A DNA stretch of 64,000 nt, from positions 105,627,387 through 105,691,386 of the forward strand of contig CM067370.1 in the NCBI GenBank assembly GCA_034401795.1, read 5' to 3'. The translations under genes and the position numbers were made by a program. This document shows positions 41,639 through 53,264 of this stretch, in pieces (position 1 is the stretch's first letter; the number at the start of each line of letters is the position of its first letter). Source of the DNA: Chaetoderma sp. LZ-2023a. Taxonomy: Eukaryota > Mollusca > Caudofoveata > Chaetodermatida > Chaetodermatidae. Under the pieces are notes generated by a model. The model was not told the DNA's origin. It made no database searches and saw only the letters and a list, made by a program, of their open reading frames with translations.

Positions 41639-41800
41639 GTATATCTTTGGCCATCATCATCAGAACTCGTGGTTAGTGAGGAAACAATCCAGCCTATGCC
41701 TAGTACTCTCCAGACAGTGGACGACGTTCATCTTCCGATGGTGAACACCTGTGTCTCGCGCCTCTACAGCACCATAGATGGAATCCCAGCTATAATATAA
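41639..41800 (+). CDS. Putative terminal exon, copy 1
   Basis: A 162-nt block right after a pyrimidine-rich TTGTTTATTTCAATGACAG acceptor. It reads [20 protein letters not shown], then [20 protein letters not shown], then [12 protein letters not shown] and TAA. The same 53 codons without stops or indels occur in copies 2 and 3 (16 of 162 bases differ from copy 2), while flanking DNA carries many indels. No protein family recognised. Upstream exons were not found with confidence; a second block after TTTACTTCAG or TTTGCTTCAG (41,098, 44,521, 47,374) is a weak candidate. Confidence 0.4.
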   Translation, partial: VYLWPSSSELVVSEETIQPMPSTLQTVDDVHLPMVNTCVSRLYSTIDGIPAII

Positions 41801-41897
41801 AAAAAGTTTATGTTTATATTATATGCAGTGTTTGATTTCTTTGAGGACACTTTGATCATTTATACATAAAACTTGTATACAATTACACTTCATTGTG

Positions 41898-41910
41898 GGA
41901 CATAGTAAAA
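41898..41910. repeat. 13-bp target-site duplication (left) of Penelope-like insertion
   Basis: GGACATAGTAAAA, identical to 42,682-42,694. Confidence 0.85.
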
Positions 41911-42681
41911 GTTTAATAACAACATACTGGGCGTGCCCGTGGTGGGCGTGTTGGTCCAGGGTAGAGGCGACGCATATCCTGCAAGGTGTGTGCCTATAGG
42001 CGCCATTGAGTGGAGCTGGTGTATCCAATGGCATTCTTTCTGTTTTCTCCATGGGGTGGAGTTTTCATCGTCCGGGTCTGATGAGAGTACCTATGGTGGT
42101 TTGATATCGATCTCAGATGTCCTTGGATTCTGATTTTGAAGGGGCGTAGTGTTTCTCCTACATACTGTTTCTTACATTTGTTGTAAGTTAGTAGGTAGAC
42201 GATGTTCCTCGTCTGACAGTTGACTATGATCTTGGAGCTGTATGTTAGGCCTGTATGTGAGCTAGCCTCCTCTGTTTCTGTGCTCTAACAGCCTGTGGTC
42301 TTGGAGGATCCACTGTTGAATAGCTTGCTACTCCTTCGGTTACAGGTGGTGTTAGCCGTGGTGATTTTATGGTGGCATTCAGGTCTGTGTTAGACCTGGC
42401 GACTAGAGTGTCCGAATCTACTGAGCTTAGGCTCAGTGCGGACAGCGGAGGTATTGTGACTATCTCCGTTTCCCGTGGCAACGGTATGCTGGATGAATCC
42501 ATTGTTTAATGACAGAGAATAACAACGTAGTCAGTTATATGACCTACTTGTGGGAGGTTATTTAGCCTGACGCTTGGTCGCGATGTGAGACCAAAAGTCG
42601 TTTGGTCTCACATCGCGACCAAGCGTCAGGCTAAATAACCTCCTACAAGTAGGTCATATAACTGACTACACTGTTATTCTC
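41911..42681 (-). mobile_element. Truncated Penelope-like element with GIY-YIG segment
   Basis: A 771-bp insertion between perfect 13-bp direct repeats. The minus strand (about 42,235-42,130) encodes NIVYLLTYNKCKKQYVGET and LRPFKIRIQGHL, a GIY-YIG endonuclease start as found C-terminal to the RT in Penelope-like elements. Upstream a short ORF (42,502-42,245) reads MDSSSIPLPRETEIVTIPPL, ending one frame away. The RT is absent. The 5' end (42,515-42,681) is an 81-nt-arm palindrome, consistent with inverted 5' structures known for this class. A frame change lies near 42,245 and a stop near 42,000. Confidence 0.75.
42515..42681. repeat. Near-perfect palindrome, 81-nt arms, 5-nt loop
   Basis: The left arm 42,515-42,595 pairs with 42,601-42,681 at about 78 of 81 positions; the loop is AGTCG. 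It forms the 5' end of the Penelope-like insertion and abuts the right target duplication exactly. Confidence 0.9.
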
Positions 42682-42694
42682 GGACATAGTAAAA
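42682..42694. repeat. 13-bp target-site duplication (right) of Penelope-like insertion
   Basis: GGACATAGTAAAA, identical to 41,898-41,910. Removing the insertion and one copy restores colinearity with copies 2 and 3 of the surrounding triplication. Confidence 0.85.
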
Positions 42695-44782
42695 TAGCAA
42701 ATATTGCTCGATTATGTTAAACTTATGTTAGGACATCTTAGATGCAATCCCATCTCTAACCCTTTAGCACTCATAACAGCCAAAAATGGCTTCTGCCGTT
42801 ATATTGAGAAATGGCCTTTTGCAGACCAAGTGAAGACTATTTATGAAAATTTACCACCAGAATGATGGGCTTGATAAATTTTCAAAAATCATCTTCTGGT
42901 CTGCAAATTTAGTTTTGATGAGAAAATTCGAATTTTCCTGAACAAATTCGAGGGTTAAAGGGTTAAGGAGTTAGTGTGTGATACTATTAATATTATTCAA
43001 AGCATGGCAGCGTTACATCCATTGTCATACTTTGATTACTGCCCACAACTGACATGTTACAATTTATTTCTTGTTATAGCACAAGCTAAGCTATAAAACT
43101 TCAGTCCATCAATAGGTATCTATAAGATCTTTGGGTTTACGGTTTGACTGGGCTTAAGCCCCTTTTAAAGCGACTGTAAATATGCTTAAGCCCTTTAGTC
43201 CAAAAAGATTTTGAATGTGATTTAACTAGAGGCTGTTGCTGCCTTAGTCAAATTAATTTCAAAATGTTCAGCAGGAGATTTTCTACATCATATGTAATTG
43301 TTTGTATCTGGGCTGTAGAGCTGCAAAACATGAACCCATTTTAACCTATATCCACTATGATCAAATATTAGATTACGCATTGGATCACTCAGAAAGGTCA
43401 AAGGCGACAAATACAGACATTGCTTAAAAGTTTAAAAGCAACTTACATCTGTTTCAATCAAATTCCTTTCAAACTATTCTAAACTATAGGTGGATATTGT
43501 ATTTCTGAAAACTCCTAATATGGCTGATTCTGTTAACACCTCTCGTATCAACAGCGCCTTAAAATGCTATTTATCTCAATTAACCCTTTAATGGTCAAGA
43601 TTTTTCAAGAAAATTGAAAGTGAATGGTTTAATTTACCTCTGCAAAAGCCATAACAGAGCCCATTTGAAGACTATTTTTGAAAACTAACCACTGGAATGA
43701 CTGGAGTCATGATCGAGACACTCCTCCCACTGGTAAATTTTCAAATATACCCTTCTCTTGGCCTGCAAATTGACATTCCTCAAGACCACTACATATACCG
43801 TGAAAGAGTGGATATATAAGGGCTGATTCTGGGTTGACCATTTAAACGTAAGCCGAATTGGAAAAGTCGCTATCAGGTTAACAAATACTATGTTGAATGT
43901 TTTGAAACTAATTTGACTGGTATGGTAGCAACAAGTTCTTGGCAAATTAGTTTCAAAATATTCAGCACCTTACCTGGAACTTCATTGTTCAATGGATTAC
44001 ACAATTGTAGTGGATAACATATTTATTCACTAGCAGAAAAACAGAGCTATAAATCAGGAATGGAATGTATTAAAAGTGAATGTTCACACCAAAATGCTTG
44101 AAAATATAATTGTTAAAATTGTATACTTTTAGAGGTTTAAACTGTGTGGCTACATGTAATGAAACGAAATAAATCTTAACTTCATAATTAAAATATTTTA
44201 TTAATTTATACAGATTTATCATCATATGTTAATAATTATTTCGTTTCCTTACATTGAGGTATAGAATTTAAACTTCTAAAATGTATACAATTTAAATTTT
44301 TTTTTTTTTATATCATTCTGTTGTGAATATGCACCTTTAATCATTTCTTAAAATAGTTTTATTTTCATTACATAAATGACAACTGTAGTCAGTGTTGTAC
44401 TTAATGCAAAGTCACTAAGCAAGGGGCATCTTTGAACTGTGATGTCATTTGAAACATATGAGTAGATCTCTTATCACATCCATTAATTAGGCCAGATCCA
44501 ATACTGGGGGGTTTACTTCAGTGGTCAATGGAAGTGATGGACTCTTGCCCTCCAATGACATGTGTGGGCCTGTTCAGAAGTCCCTTAGATAGCTTATAGA
44601 TGGTATAGTAAAGAAATGCCTTCATTCTGAATCACACATTTCATGCAAATAGAGAAATACACGACATGGAAACTTGAGTGCTTCATTTGTCCAGTACGTC
44701 GACTATGTCATGTGGGTTCAATTTAATCAATGTATTATAAAAATTCTGGAAATAAAAAATCCATTGTTTATTTCATTGACAG

Positions 44783-44944
44783 GTATATCTTTGGCCATCA
44801 TCATCAGAACTGTCAGCTAGTGAGGAAATATTCCAGCCTATGCCTAGTACTCTCCAGGCAGTGGATGTCGATCCTCTTCCGATGGTGAACACCTGTATCT
44901 CGTGCCTCTACAGCACCATAGATGCAATCCCAGCTCTAATATAA
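44783..44944 (+). CDS. Putative terminal exon, copy 2
   Basis: 162 nt after a TTATTTCATTGACAG acceptor; [20 protein letters not shown], then [18 protein letters not shown] and DAIPALI followed by TAA. Same length and frame as the other two copies. Unknown family. Confidence 0.4.
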   Translation, partial: VYLWPSSSELSASEEIFQPMPSTLQAVDVDPLPMVNTCISCLYSTIDAIPALI

Positions 44945-45664
44945 AATAAGCTTATGTTTATACTATATACCGTCGATGATTTCTTTGAGGACACTGATCA
45001 TTTATACATAAAACTTGTATACAATAATACTTCATTGTGGGAAATAGTAAAAGTGCACATATTGCTTGATTATGTTAAACTTATGTCAGGACTTAAGCCT
45101 TTCACATGTTCTTGTGGAATTTCTTTCAATCTATTAAGCAGCTTACCTGTATGGTTGCCTTGAAATTGAGATACTGGGACTCTAGGGTTCAACGTTACAG
45201 ATAAGTTGTTAAATGTTTTGTTAAATATTTTGAAATGTATTTGACGGGAGGCTGTGATAGCAACAGGTTTCTGTCGAATTTCTTTCAAAATATGTAATAG
45301 CTTACCTGTAATGTCGAACCCCAGATCTGAGTATCTCAATTTCATGGCAACCATACAAATATGCTGTTGAATGTTTTACATTCCCATGGTTAGTACAAGA
45401 TTTCCTGAGCTTACTATATGGGAGAGCAGTGAATCTGTCAGAAATAAGTTTTAGTAGATAATCACTATGAATAACCAAAGTTATTGGTCATTAACCCTCG
45501 GACTAGTGGCTTATCCTGGTTAATTTAAAGCCCTACTTTTACAACTGAGTTCTCTGATGATTGGGAGCTAAATATAAAACTGACAGGTTATTCTGCAGGA
45601 TATCACTGAAGGTAATTCAGGGTTTTTGTCAGAATTGTCCACACATACTTAAACCAATATTATC

Positions 45665-45985
45665 TATAGTAATTCTCATTGATGATGTACTGTCATGCTG
45701 TTGTAGACGTGTAATTGATAGCAATTATTATTGATGTACTGTCATAGTGTTGTAGAAGTGTAATTGATAGTAATTATTATTGATGTACTATCATAGTGTT
45801 GTAGAAGTGTAATTGATAGTAATTGTTATTGATGTTGTAATGTCATAGTGCTGTAGAAGTGTAATTGATAGTAATTATTGTTGATGTACTGTCATAGTTT
45901 TGTAGAAGTGTAATTTTAGTAATTATTATTGCTGTTGTACTGACATGCTGCTGTAGAAGTGTAATTGATAGTAATTATTATTGAT
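45665..45985. repeat. Minisatellite, copy 2
   Basis: About six units of roughly 50-55 bp with GTAGAAGTGTAATTGATAGT and AATTATTATTGATGTACTGT. The homologous array in copy 3 (48,520-48,845) has diverged in unit number and sequence. Confidence 0.8.
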
Positions 45986-47637
45986 GCCATGCATGTTCTT
46001 AACTGTCTGCCTGCTCAATTTTTGCAGACTCTATTTTCCACGTGTTTAGCTCAGAATATGCTTGATATTTTGAAAACAATTTGACCGAAAGTTGTTGTTG
46101 TGTTGGTGGCTAAGCTACCAACAACTTTCGATCAAACCGTATTCAAAATATTCAGCAGGTCCAGAGTTATTGCCCAAATCCAAAATCGGCATAAAATATT
46201 ATAATTCAAATGTCAGAATTAGTAACATTGGTTCTATGATCGTCCACGTACATTTGCTATGAGCAGCCATTTTGTTGCCTTATGACACGTAAATGACAGA
46301 CGTAAATGGAGATGGTTATGTAAATCACGTGTATTAAATTGGGACAATTGATTGATCGCATAAAATGTTGGATGAAAAAGTTGTACGAACCCGATACATA
46401 CAGGCCAACTTGATGTATACAACTTGTTGTATCGTGTGTATCGAGCTTAACTATTTAACACAATCATATCAGCTGAAAACGGCTTCTGCAGTGGTCTTGA
46501 GAAATGCCTATTTGCAGACCTAGAGAAGATTATTCTTGAAAATTTACCGCTGGAATGACTGGAGTCATGATCGAGACACTCCTCCCACTGGTAAATTTTC
46601 AAATATACCCTTCTCTTGGCCTGCAAATTGACATTCCTCAAGACCACTACATATACCGTGAAAGAGTGGATATATAAGGGCTGATTCTGGGTTGACCATT
46701 TAAACGTAAGCCGAATTGGAAAAGTCGCTATCAGGTTAACAAATACTATGTTGAATGTTTTGAAACTAATTTGACTGGTATGGTAGCAACAAGTTCTTGG
46801 CAAATTAGTTTCAAAATATTCAGCACCTTACCTGGAACTTCATTGTTCAATGGACTACACAATTGTAGTGGATAACATATTTATTCACTAGCAGAAAAAC
46901 AGAGCTATAAATCAGGAATGGAATGTATTAAAAGTGAATGTTCACACCAAAATGCTTGAAAATATAATTGTTAAAATTGTATACTTTTAGAGGTTTAAAC
47001 TGTGTGGCTACATGTAATGAAACGAAATAAATCTTAACTTCAAAATTAAAATATTTTATTAATTTATACAGATTTATCATCATATGTTAATAATTATTTC
47101 ATTTCATTACATTGAGGTATAGAATTTAAACTTCTAAAATGTATACAATTTAAATTATTTTATTTATATCATTCTGTTGTGAATATGCACCTTTAATCAT
47201 TTCTTAAAATAGTTGTATTTTCATTACATAAATGACAACTGTAGTCAGTGTTGTACTTAATGCAAAGTCACTAAGCAAGGGGCATCTTTGAACTGTGATG
47301 TCATTTGAAACATATGAGTAGATCTCTTATCACATCCATTAATTAGGCCAGATCCAATAATGGGGGGTCTACTTCAGTGGTCAATGGAAGTGATGGACTC
47401 TTGTCCTACAATGACATGTGTGGGCCTGTTCAGAAGTTCCTTAGATATCTTAAGGATGGTATAGTAAAGAAATGTCTTCATTCTGAATCACACATTTCAT
47501 ACAAATAGAGAAATACACGACATGGAAACTTGGGTGCTTCATTTGTCCAGTACGTCGATTATGCAATTTGTGTTCAATGTAATCAATTTATTATAAAAAT
47601 TCTGGAGATAAAAATCTATTGTTTATTTCCTTGGCAG

Positions 47638-47799
47638 GTATATCTTTGCCCATCATCAACAGAACTGTCAGTTAGTGAGGAAATATTCCAGCCTATGCCT
47701 AGTACTCTCCAGGCAGTGGACGACGATCATCTTCCGATGGTGAACACCTGTGTCTCGCACCTCTACAGCACCATAGATGCAATCCCAGCTCTAATATAA
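47638..47799 (+). CDS. Putative terminal exon, copy 3
   Basis: 162 nt after a TTATTTCCTTGGCAG acceptor; [20 protein letters not shown], then [18 protein letters not shown] and DAIPALI followed by TAA. The frame is open further upstream in this copy, but that extension is not conserved in the others, supporting the AG as boundary. Confidence 0.4.
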   Translation, partial: VYLCPSSTELSVSEEIFQPMPSTLQAVDDDHLPMVNTCVSHLYSTIDAIPALI

Positions 47800-48519
47800 A
47801 ATAAGCTTATACTTATACTATATGCCGTCTTTGTTTTCTTTGAGGACACTTTGATCATTTATACATAAAACTTGTATACAATAATACTTCATTGTGGGAA
47901 ATAGTAAAAGTGCACATATTGCTTGATTATGTTAAACTTATGTCAGGACTTAAGCCTTTCACATGTTCTTCTGGAATTTCTTTCGATCGATTAAGCAGCT
48001 TACCAGTATGGTTGCCTTGGATTTGAGATACTTGGACTCTAGGGTTCAGCGTTACAGATAAGCTGTTAAATATTTCGTTAAATATTTTGAAATTTATTTG
48101 ACGGGAGGCTGTGACAGCAACAGGTTTTGTCGAATTTCTTTCAAATTATGTAAAGGCTTACCTGTAATGTCGAACCCCAGAGTCACAGTATCTCAATTTC
48201 ATGGCAACCGTACAAATAAGCTGTTGAATGTTTTACATTACCATGGTTAGTAAAAGATTTCCGGTGCTTACTATATGGGAGGGCAGTGAATCTGTCAGAA
48301 ATAAGCTTTAGTAGATAATCACTATGAATAACCAAATTTACTGGTCATTAACCCGCGGACTAGTGGCTTATCCTGGTTAATTTAAAGGCCTAATTTTACA
48401 ACTGAGTTCTCTGATGATTGGGAGCTAAATATAAAACTGACAGGTTATTATGCAGGATATCACCGAAGGTAATTCAAGTTTTTATCAGAATTGTCCACAT
48501 ATAATTAAACCAATATTAT

Positions 48520-48845
48520 CTATAGTAATTATTATTGATGTTGTACTGCCATGCTGCTGTATAAGTGTAACTGATAGTAATTATTATCGATGTTGCACTG
48601 CCATGCTTCTGTAGAAGTGTAATTGATAATAATTTTCATTGATGTTGTACTGTCATGCTGCTGTAGAAGTGTAATTGATAATAATTATCATTGATATTGT
48701 ACTGTCATGCTGCTGTAGAAGTGTAATTGATAGTAATTATCACTGATGTTGTACTGTCATGCTGCTATCGAAGTGTAATTGATAGTAATTATTATTGATG
48801 TTGTACTATCATACTGTTGTAGAAGTGTAATTGATAGTAATTATC
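48520..48845. repeat. Minisatellite, copy 3
   Basis: About six units of roughly 55-59 bp, with TGTTGTACTGTCATGCTGCT, GTAGAAGTGTAATTGATA and AATTATCATTGA words. Confidence 0.8.
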
Positions 48846-48850
48846 ATTCA

Positions 48851-50800
48851 ATGCTTAACGTCTCAAAATTCCATAAAGTAGTAACGGTACAGGGCCCTTT
48901 CACATTTTTCAAATCATCCTACGCTGGCCTACCCAGCAGTGTGGTGAATCAAAACCTTATACTTTTCCCCCTATTACTACGAGCACACTAAAAGAGGGTC
49001 TTATAGTGCAATCATAATAATAGTTGGAAAAGTATATGGTTTTGGAGAGACCGAACTGAGGAACGCAAGGGGCTTTGGACTTTGACCAAATGAAAAAAAT
49101 TCTCACAAATATAGAAATATCCAAAGCCCCTTGTATTCATCAGTGGGAGGAGATGTGCTATGTAACTGGACAGTGATTTATGAGAAATTTCACAGAATCC
49201 AATCTCTCACTTAGTTCCTTATTTCTGTATGTTTAGCTGTTTAAAGTTGTACAAGTTGTGCACCTAGCTTTTCTTGTCTATTTTCACAAGTACAAGTAAA
49301 GGGCTTTGCTAGACGTAGACAAATGTCACGCTAATTCATCATATATTTCACATCCATTCTAACTAACACAAGTAAATGCCTAGTGGGTCAAGCAAGCAAA
49401 TGGCCTTGATGAACATAGTTAATTTCTGTATCTATCACCCAGATAGGCAATCATCCAGTCATGTCTACATGCACAAGCATTACGCCGGACATAGAAACTA
49501 TAACAGACATATGCAGGAATACATCTACTGCGTCAGAACTTAGTTCTAAAAAGATCACTAGCACCTCATAACATACAGGAGAATACGTTCATTCACATTC
49601 AAAGCACACACAATCATCCACAAAACAACTCATACCCACACACCACAAGTGCAAAGCTTGCACCGAACTCTATCTTTTTGCGCCACGCATATCATCTGCA
49701 TTCACCACACTAGGGCGCAGGGATGAACTCTATCTTTTTGCACCACGCATACCATCTGCAGTTACCACACTAGGGCGCAGGGATGGACAGTTTCAATCCA
49801 CCATTGACATCAATCAATGCTAGCGTGTTACTCAACAGTGAAACCCTGCCATTACTTACCCCTAGCACATTCACTATACTAACAGAATACACAGACAGGG
49901 ACTTAAGGGTCGTGAGGTTCACTGGCACCACATCATCACTCCCCACATAGAAAACCCTGGTGCGAACACTGCCCTCAACATCCTGCATAAACATAATACC
50001 AGTGAATGCATTTGCACAGGTTCTTGACAGCAAGCAGGAAACATAGACAATCTGGATGCAAGATTGCTAACATTCAGCAATCTTAATTTTGCGCACAGGC
50101 ATGATACATCTCCTGTAGCAGGCGAGGACTTTAATCAGCCAGAAACTATGTCCACTAACCAACAATCTGATGTTCTGTCATTCCGTCTCACTACCATATT
50201 ATTGGCTCATTATCATTTTTTTGGTTGGTTTTTTTTCTGTTTTTTTTTTTTTACAGATATTAAGTTTTTGTGTAATCTACTGAATCATTATAAATATGAT
50301 CATAACATAGATGTGTGTGTTAAAAGTTTTGTACCGACGATAAAAACACTGGCCAGTATGTAGCTGGACAGATTTTTTTATTTTTTGGCCTCTAATTTGA
50401 CCCATTTTGAAGAGTGAATGTGTAATATTGTTGTTGATTATTTGAGTGTAAATTGTTATATTGTTTGCCAACATGTGCAGCAGAATCTTCAAATTCATTA
50501 ACTTAATAATAATTAATTGATCAAATCTTGATTCTGTCATAACAGTAAAATATTATGCTGTAAGATTGTGGGTGATCTTGAACAAGTATTTGACAGGAAT
50601 CTGGAGCTGTCTAAGGAAAATTCAGTAACCTGAAATAATATGCTCTATATCACTATATTTTACATGCCTACTGATTATTTATTTAGAAATGGCGATTCGT
50701 TTTAGCTTGTATACTACGTAGGTTGTAAAACTGCTGTAATATTGCTCAGATTTGGTCAGGAAAATTGCAATTTCCTCACAGAAAATGTAAATTTCCAGAC
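48851..50800. other. Intergenic; small hairpin and 60-bp direct repeat
   Basis: No gene established. CAAGGGGCTTTGGA (49,066) pairs with TCCAAAGCCCCTTG (49,120). A 60-bp direct repeat lies at 49,666-49,785 (GAACTCTATCTTTTTGC, CACACTAGGGCGCAGGGAT). A minus ORF at 50,033-49,770 of 87 codons ending LALIDVNGGLKLSIPAP overlaps this repeat and could be an exon, but has no motif or homologue in the window. Confidence 0.5.
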
Positions 50801-50905
50801 CATGAGAAGACTATTTTAAAATAATTTACCACTGGAATGACGGGCTTGATTATCGAGCCAGTTATTCCAGTGGTAGGTTTTCGAAAATATTCTCCTTGGT
50901 TTTCA
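50800..50905. repeat. Hairpin family P1, best copy
   Basis: AATTTACCACTGGAATGACG pairs with CCAGTTATTCCAGTGGTAG around a short centre. Other copies: 40,410-40,490, 42,835-42,895, 43,680-43,745, 46,540-46,605 and 51,440-51,515; half copies near 4,400 and 57,450. Flanks often share GCAGACCAAG(A/T)GAAGAC on the left. Confidence 0.8.
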
Positions 50906-51590
50906 GATAACAGCAGCCATTTTTGCTCAGTCACACACTGTACTGGAACTGTACTGGGCCTGGTCAAGTTTTACTAGCATCAATTTTAACCCCTATATGT
51001 TTTACTGGACATGATACAGTGTTCCAATGCTTGAATTACACGTATTCTGTTGTATGTCTTACCGGTATACAAAATTAGAATCCATCGTATTTGATTTTAT
51101 TTGATTTGATTTATTCTCTTGGTAAATATATTTATCTCTAGTACTTTAACTTGCTAACCCTTTCATCAGAAGCCGCAGATTCTTTGATATAAGAAATATA
51201 CTATTGAATATTTTGAAACTAACTTGACTGTGAACTGTTGCTAAACATATTTCAGACAAATTAGTTTCCAAATATTTAACAACCTTCCTGTAAAGTTGTT
51301 TAGAAATTAAATGTGTGTAAGAGTCGACAGAAATCCATATCTCTTAACCATTTAACCCTTTAATGACCAGATTTTCAAGAAAATCTAAATATTTCCTTAT
51401 TAAATAAAATGTCGATTTGCAGGCCAAGCGGAGACAATTTTTGAAAATTTACTACTGAAATGGCTGGCTCAGTTACCGACCCCGTCATTCCAGTGGGGGA
51501 TTTTTCAAAAATAGTATTCTATAAGGAAATATTTAGATTTTCCTCAAGACCGTAAGTGTTTGTTTGACCTGTGAAATCCAACTAAAGCTA

Positions 51591-53264
51591 CAGTCTCCCC
51601 AAAAATTATTTGTACGCTTTCTTGAAATGGAATATATTTAAGAAATATACCTAGGGAGTGTAATTAACCATTGGTATTAAATAATATTTGTGTTCCTTTA
51701 TTACATGAAGACATTTTTATGAATTTTCAATGAATTTCATTAGTTTTGCGGTGTATTACATAATTTTAACGAAACAAAAATTATTTGTACACTAGTGTAC
51801 AGGTTTATAGTTCAGTTCACAAAGTTAATGTTCAATACTTAGTAAGTCCCCCTCTGGCCTCAATAACTGCCTGCAGCCTCCTTGGCATGCTATGTACTAG
51901 TTTAGTGCAAACATCCTTTCCAATACCATTCCAGATACGCTGAATCATAGCCTTGAGCTCTTCCTTGTTTGAGGGCAAATCATCTGTATGGTGTCGCTCG
52001 AGTTCATCCCACATATGTTCTATCGGATTCAGATCTGGACTCTGTGGTGGCCATTCTAGTACACTGACACGCTTTCTCTTCAGAAACGCAACAATACGTT
52101 TTGCGGTATGTTTAGGATCGTTGTCATGCTGGAATGTATACCGACGGCTAAGTAATCTCGAAGCAGATGGAACCATCTTAGTGGAGAGTATTGTCTCATA
52201 GACCTCTGCATTCATGATACCTTCTATGAAATGTAGGTCTCCAACACCACTGGCTGCCATACAACCCCATACCATCACACTGCCACCGCCATGTTTCACT
52301 GTAGGGTTTAAGCACTGTGGACTGAAAACTTCCTTGGCAGTACGCCAGACACGTGGTCGCCCATCGCAGCCAAACATGTTAAACTTACTCTCATCAGACC
52401 ACAAAATGGAGTTCCAAAATGTCACAGACTTGTTAACATGTTTCTTTGCAAAGGCAAGACGTTTTCTTTTATTTCTATCACTGATAAATGGTTTCTTTCT
52501 TGGCACTCTACCATGCAGTCCCGTATCATTAAGCCTATTACGAATAGTCTGAGGGCACACATTTATACCAGTAGCTTTCTGTACCTCAGATGCAATTTTC
52601 TTGGCTGAAAGTTTGCGGTTCTTCATTGCCAGTTGTTTAATATATCTGTCTGCCCTATTGGATGTTTTGCTTTTCCTGCCACGCCCGGAAACATTGACAA
52701 TCATACCACTTTTCTTATATTTCGTGATGATGTATTGCACTGATGTGTGTATTAAATCCAACCTAGAAGCAATTTGTCGCACAGAGAGTCCTTCCTTATG
52801 GAATTGAATTATCTTCTCTCTCACACCACAGCATATTTCAGCTGTTTTAGCCATACTGCTAACACACAGTCTGTATATAACTTGCTTGCTGTTTAGTAAT
52901 TTAGTCCTTCTTAGCAGAAGAAAATGTATGGCATGCTTTCCAACTGTGCAAGTCTGAATGACTCACTCTGCATGCAAGAGTGAAATAAACATGAGAAGAA
53001 ATGAACATGAAATGAAATTAACATGTTACTGCTAATGTAAGCCGTTGATATTGACCAGAGCATGCAGGGGTAGTAGTTCATGTTTACTGTACAAATAATT
53101 TTTGGGTTATGAAAATTCTGTAATGACACGCCAAGCCAAACAAATGTAATAAAATGCATAAATTTGATATTCGTGTAATAAAAAAAGCAAATAGCTTGTA
53201 AAAGAGTACAAGTTTTAAATCTATTTCATTATTTGAAAGTGTACAAATAATTTTTGGGGAGACG
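51591..53264 (-). mobile_element. Tc1-type transposon with IR/DR ends, 1,674 bp
   Basis: Flanked by TA (51,589-51,590 and 53,265-53,266). The left outer end CAGTCTCCCCAAAAATTATT matches the right outer end (reverse complement of 53,236-53,264). An inner repeat of the same ACAAAAATTATTTGTAC word lies at 51,774-51,792 and, inverted, at 53,088-53,107. Two repeats per end is the IR/DR layout seen in Sleeping Beauty-like elements. One intact transposase gene lies between them. Confidence 0.92.
51832..52854 (-). CDS. Tc1/mariner transposase, DD34E, apparently intact
   Basis: A 340-aa uninterrupted frame from the ATG at 52,854. N-terminal paired-like helix-turn-helix DNA-binding region: GLSVRQIASRLDLIHTSVQY and a second at LSAKKIASEVQKATGINV, joined by a GRGRKSKT motif (GRPR-like hook). 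Catalytic core: WSDESKFNMFG (first D), FQHDNDPKHTAKRI (second D), WPPQSPDLNPIEHMWDEL (E); 34 residues separate the second D and E, counted directly. The Gly-rich HGGGSVMVWGCMAASG box is present. Length is normal for the family. It cuts and pastes the element at TA sites. No defects seen, so it may be active. Confidence 0.93.
   Translation of the reverse strand: MAKTAEICCGVREKIIQFHKEGLSVRQIASRLDLIHTSVQYIITKYKKSGMIVNVSGRGRKSKTSNRADRYIKQLAMKNRKLSAKKIASEVQKATGINVCPQTIRNRLNDTGLHGRVPRKKPFISDRNKRKRLAFAKKHVNKSVTFWNSILWSDESKFNMFGCDGRPRVWRTAKEVFSPQCLNPTVKHGGGSVMVWGCMAASGVGDLHFIEGIMNAEVYETILSTKMVPSASRLLSRRYTFQHDNDPKHTAKRIVAFLKRKRVSVLEWPPQSPDLNPIEHMWDELERHHTDDLPSNKEELKAMIQRIWNGIGKDVCTKLVHSMPRRLQAVIEARGGLTKY

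Larger units (their letters stand above)
40406..43130 (+). repeat. Tandem triplication, copy 1 (most diverged)
   Basis: Shares with copies at 43,665-45,990 and 46,530-48,850, in the same order: a hairpin with ACCACTGGAATGACTG; GACAACTGTATTCAGTGTTGTA (about 40,550); AGGCCAGATCCAATAATGGG (41,070); CAAATAGAGAAATACACAG; the 162-nt exon-like block; and CATAGTAAAA...GATTATGTTAAACTTATGT. It is interrupted by a Penelope-like insertion at 41,911-42,681. The end of similarity near 42,730-43,130 is imprecise. Confidence 0.65.
43665..45990 (+). repeat. Tandem triplication, copy 2
   Basis: Aligns with 46,530-48,850 at an offset of about 2,857 bp with very few differences (long identical runs at 43,705-43,940). 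Contains two hairpin elements, the putative terminal exon, and a minisatellite (45,665-45,985). Confidence 0.85.
46530..48850 (+). repeat. Tandem triplication, copy 3
   Basis: Near-identical to copy 2 over most of its length, including both hairpins, the exon-like block and the minisatellite. Between copies lies about 540 bp of different DNA (45,990-46,530) containing another hairpin. Confidence 0.85.

Noticed and set aside
43685..46803. Minus-strand ORF (MPRTCCYHTSQISFKTF) found twice
   Set aside because: It is identical only because it lies in the recent tandem duplication; it spans two hairpin elements and is absent from copy 1.
49770..50033. Minus ORF of 87 codons as a host exon
   Set aside because: No splice-supported neighbour, no motif, and its end overlaps a 60-bp direct repeat; kept only as a remark.
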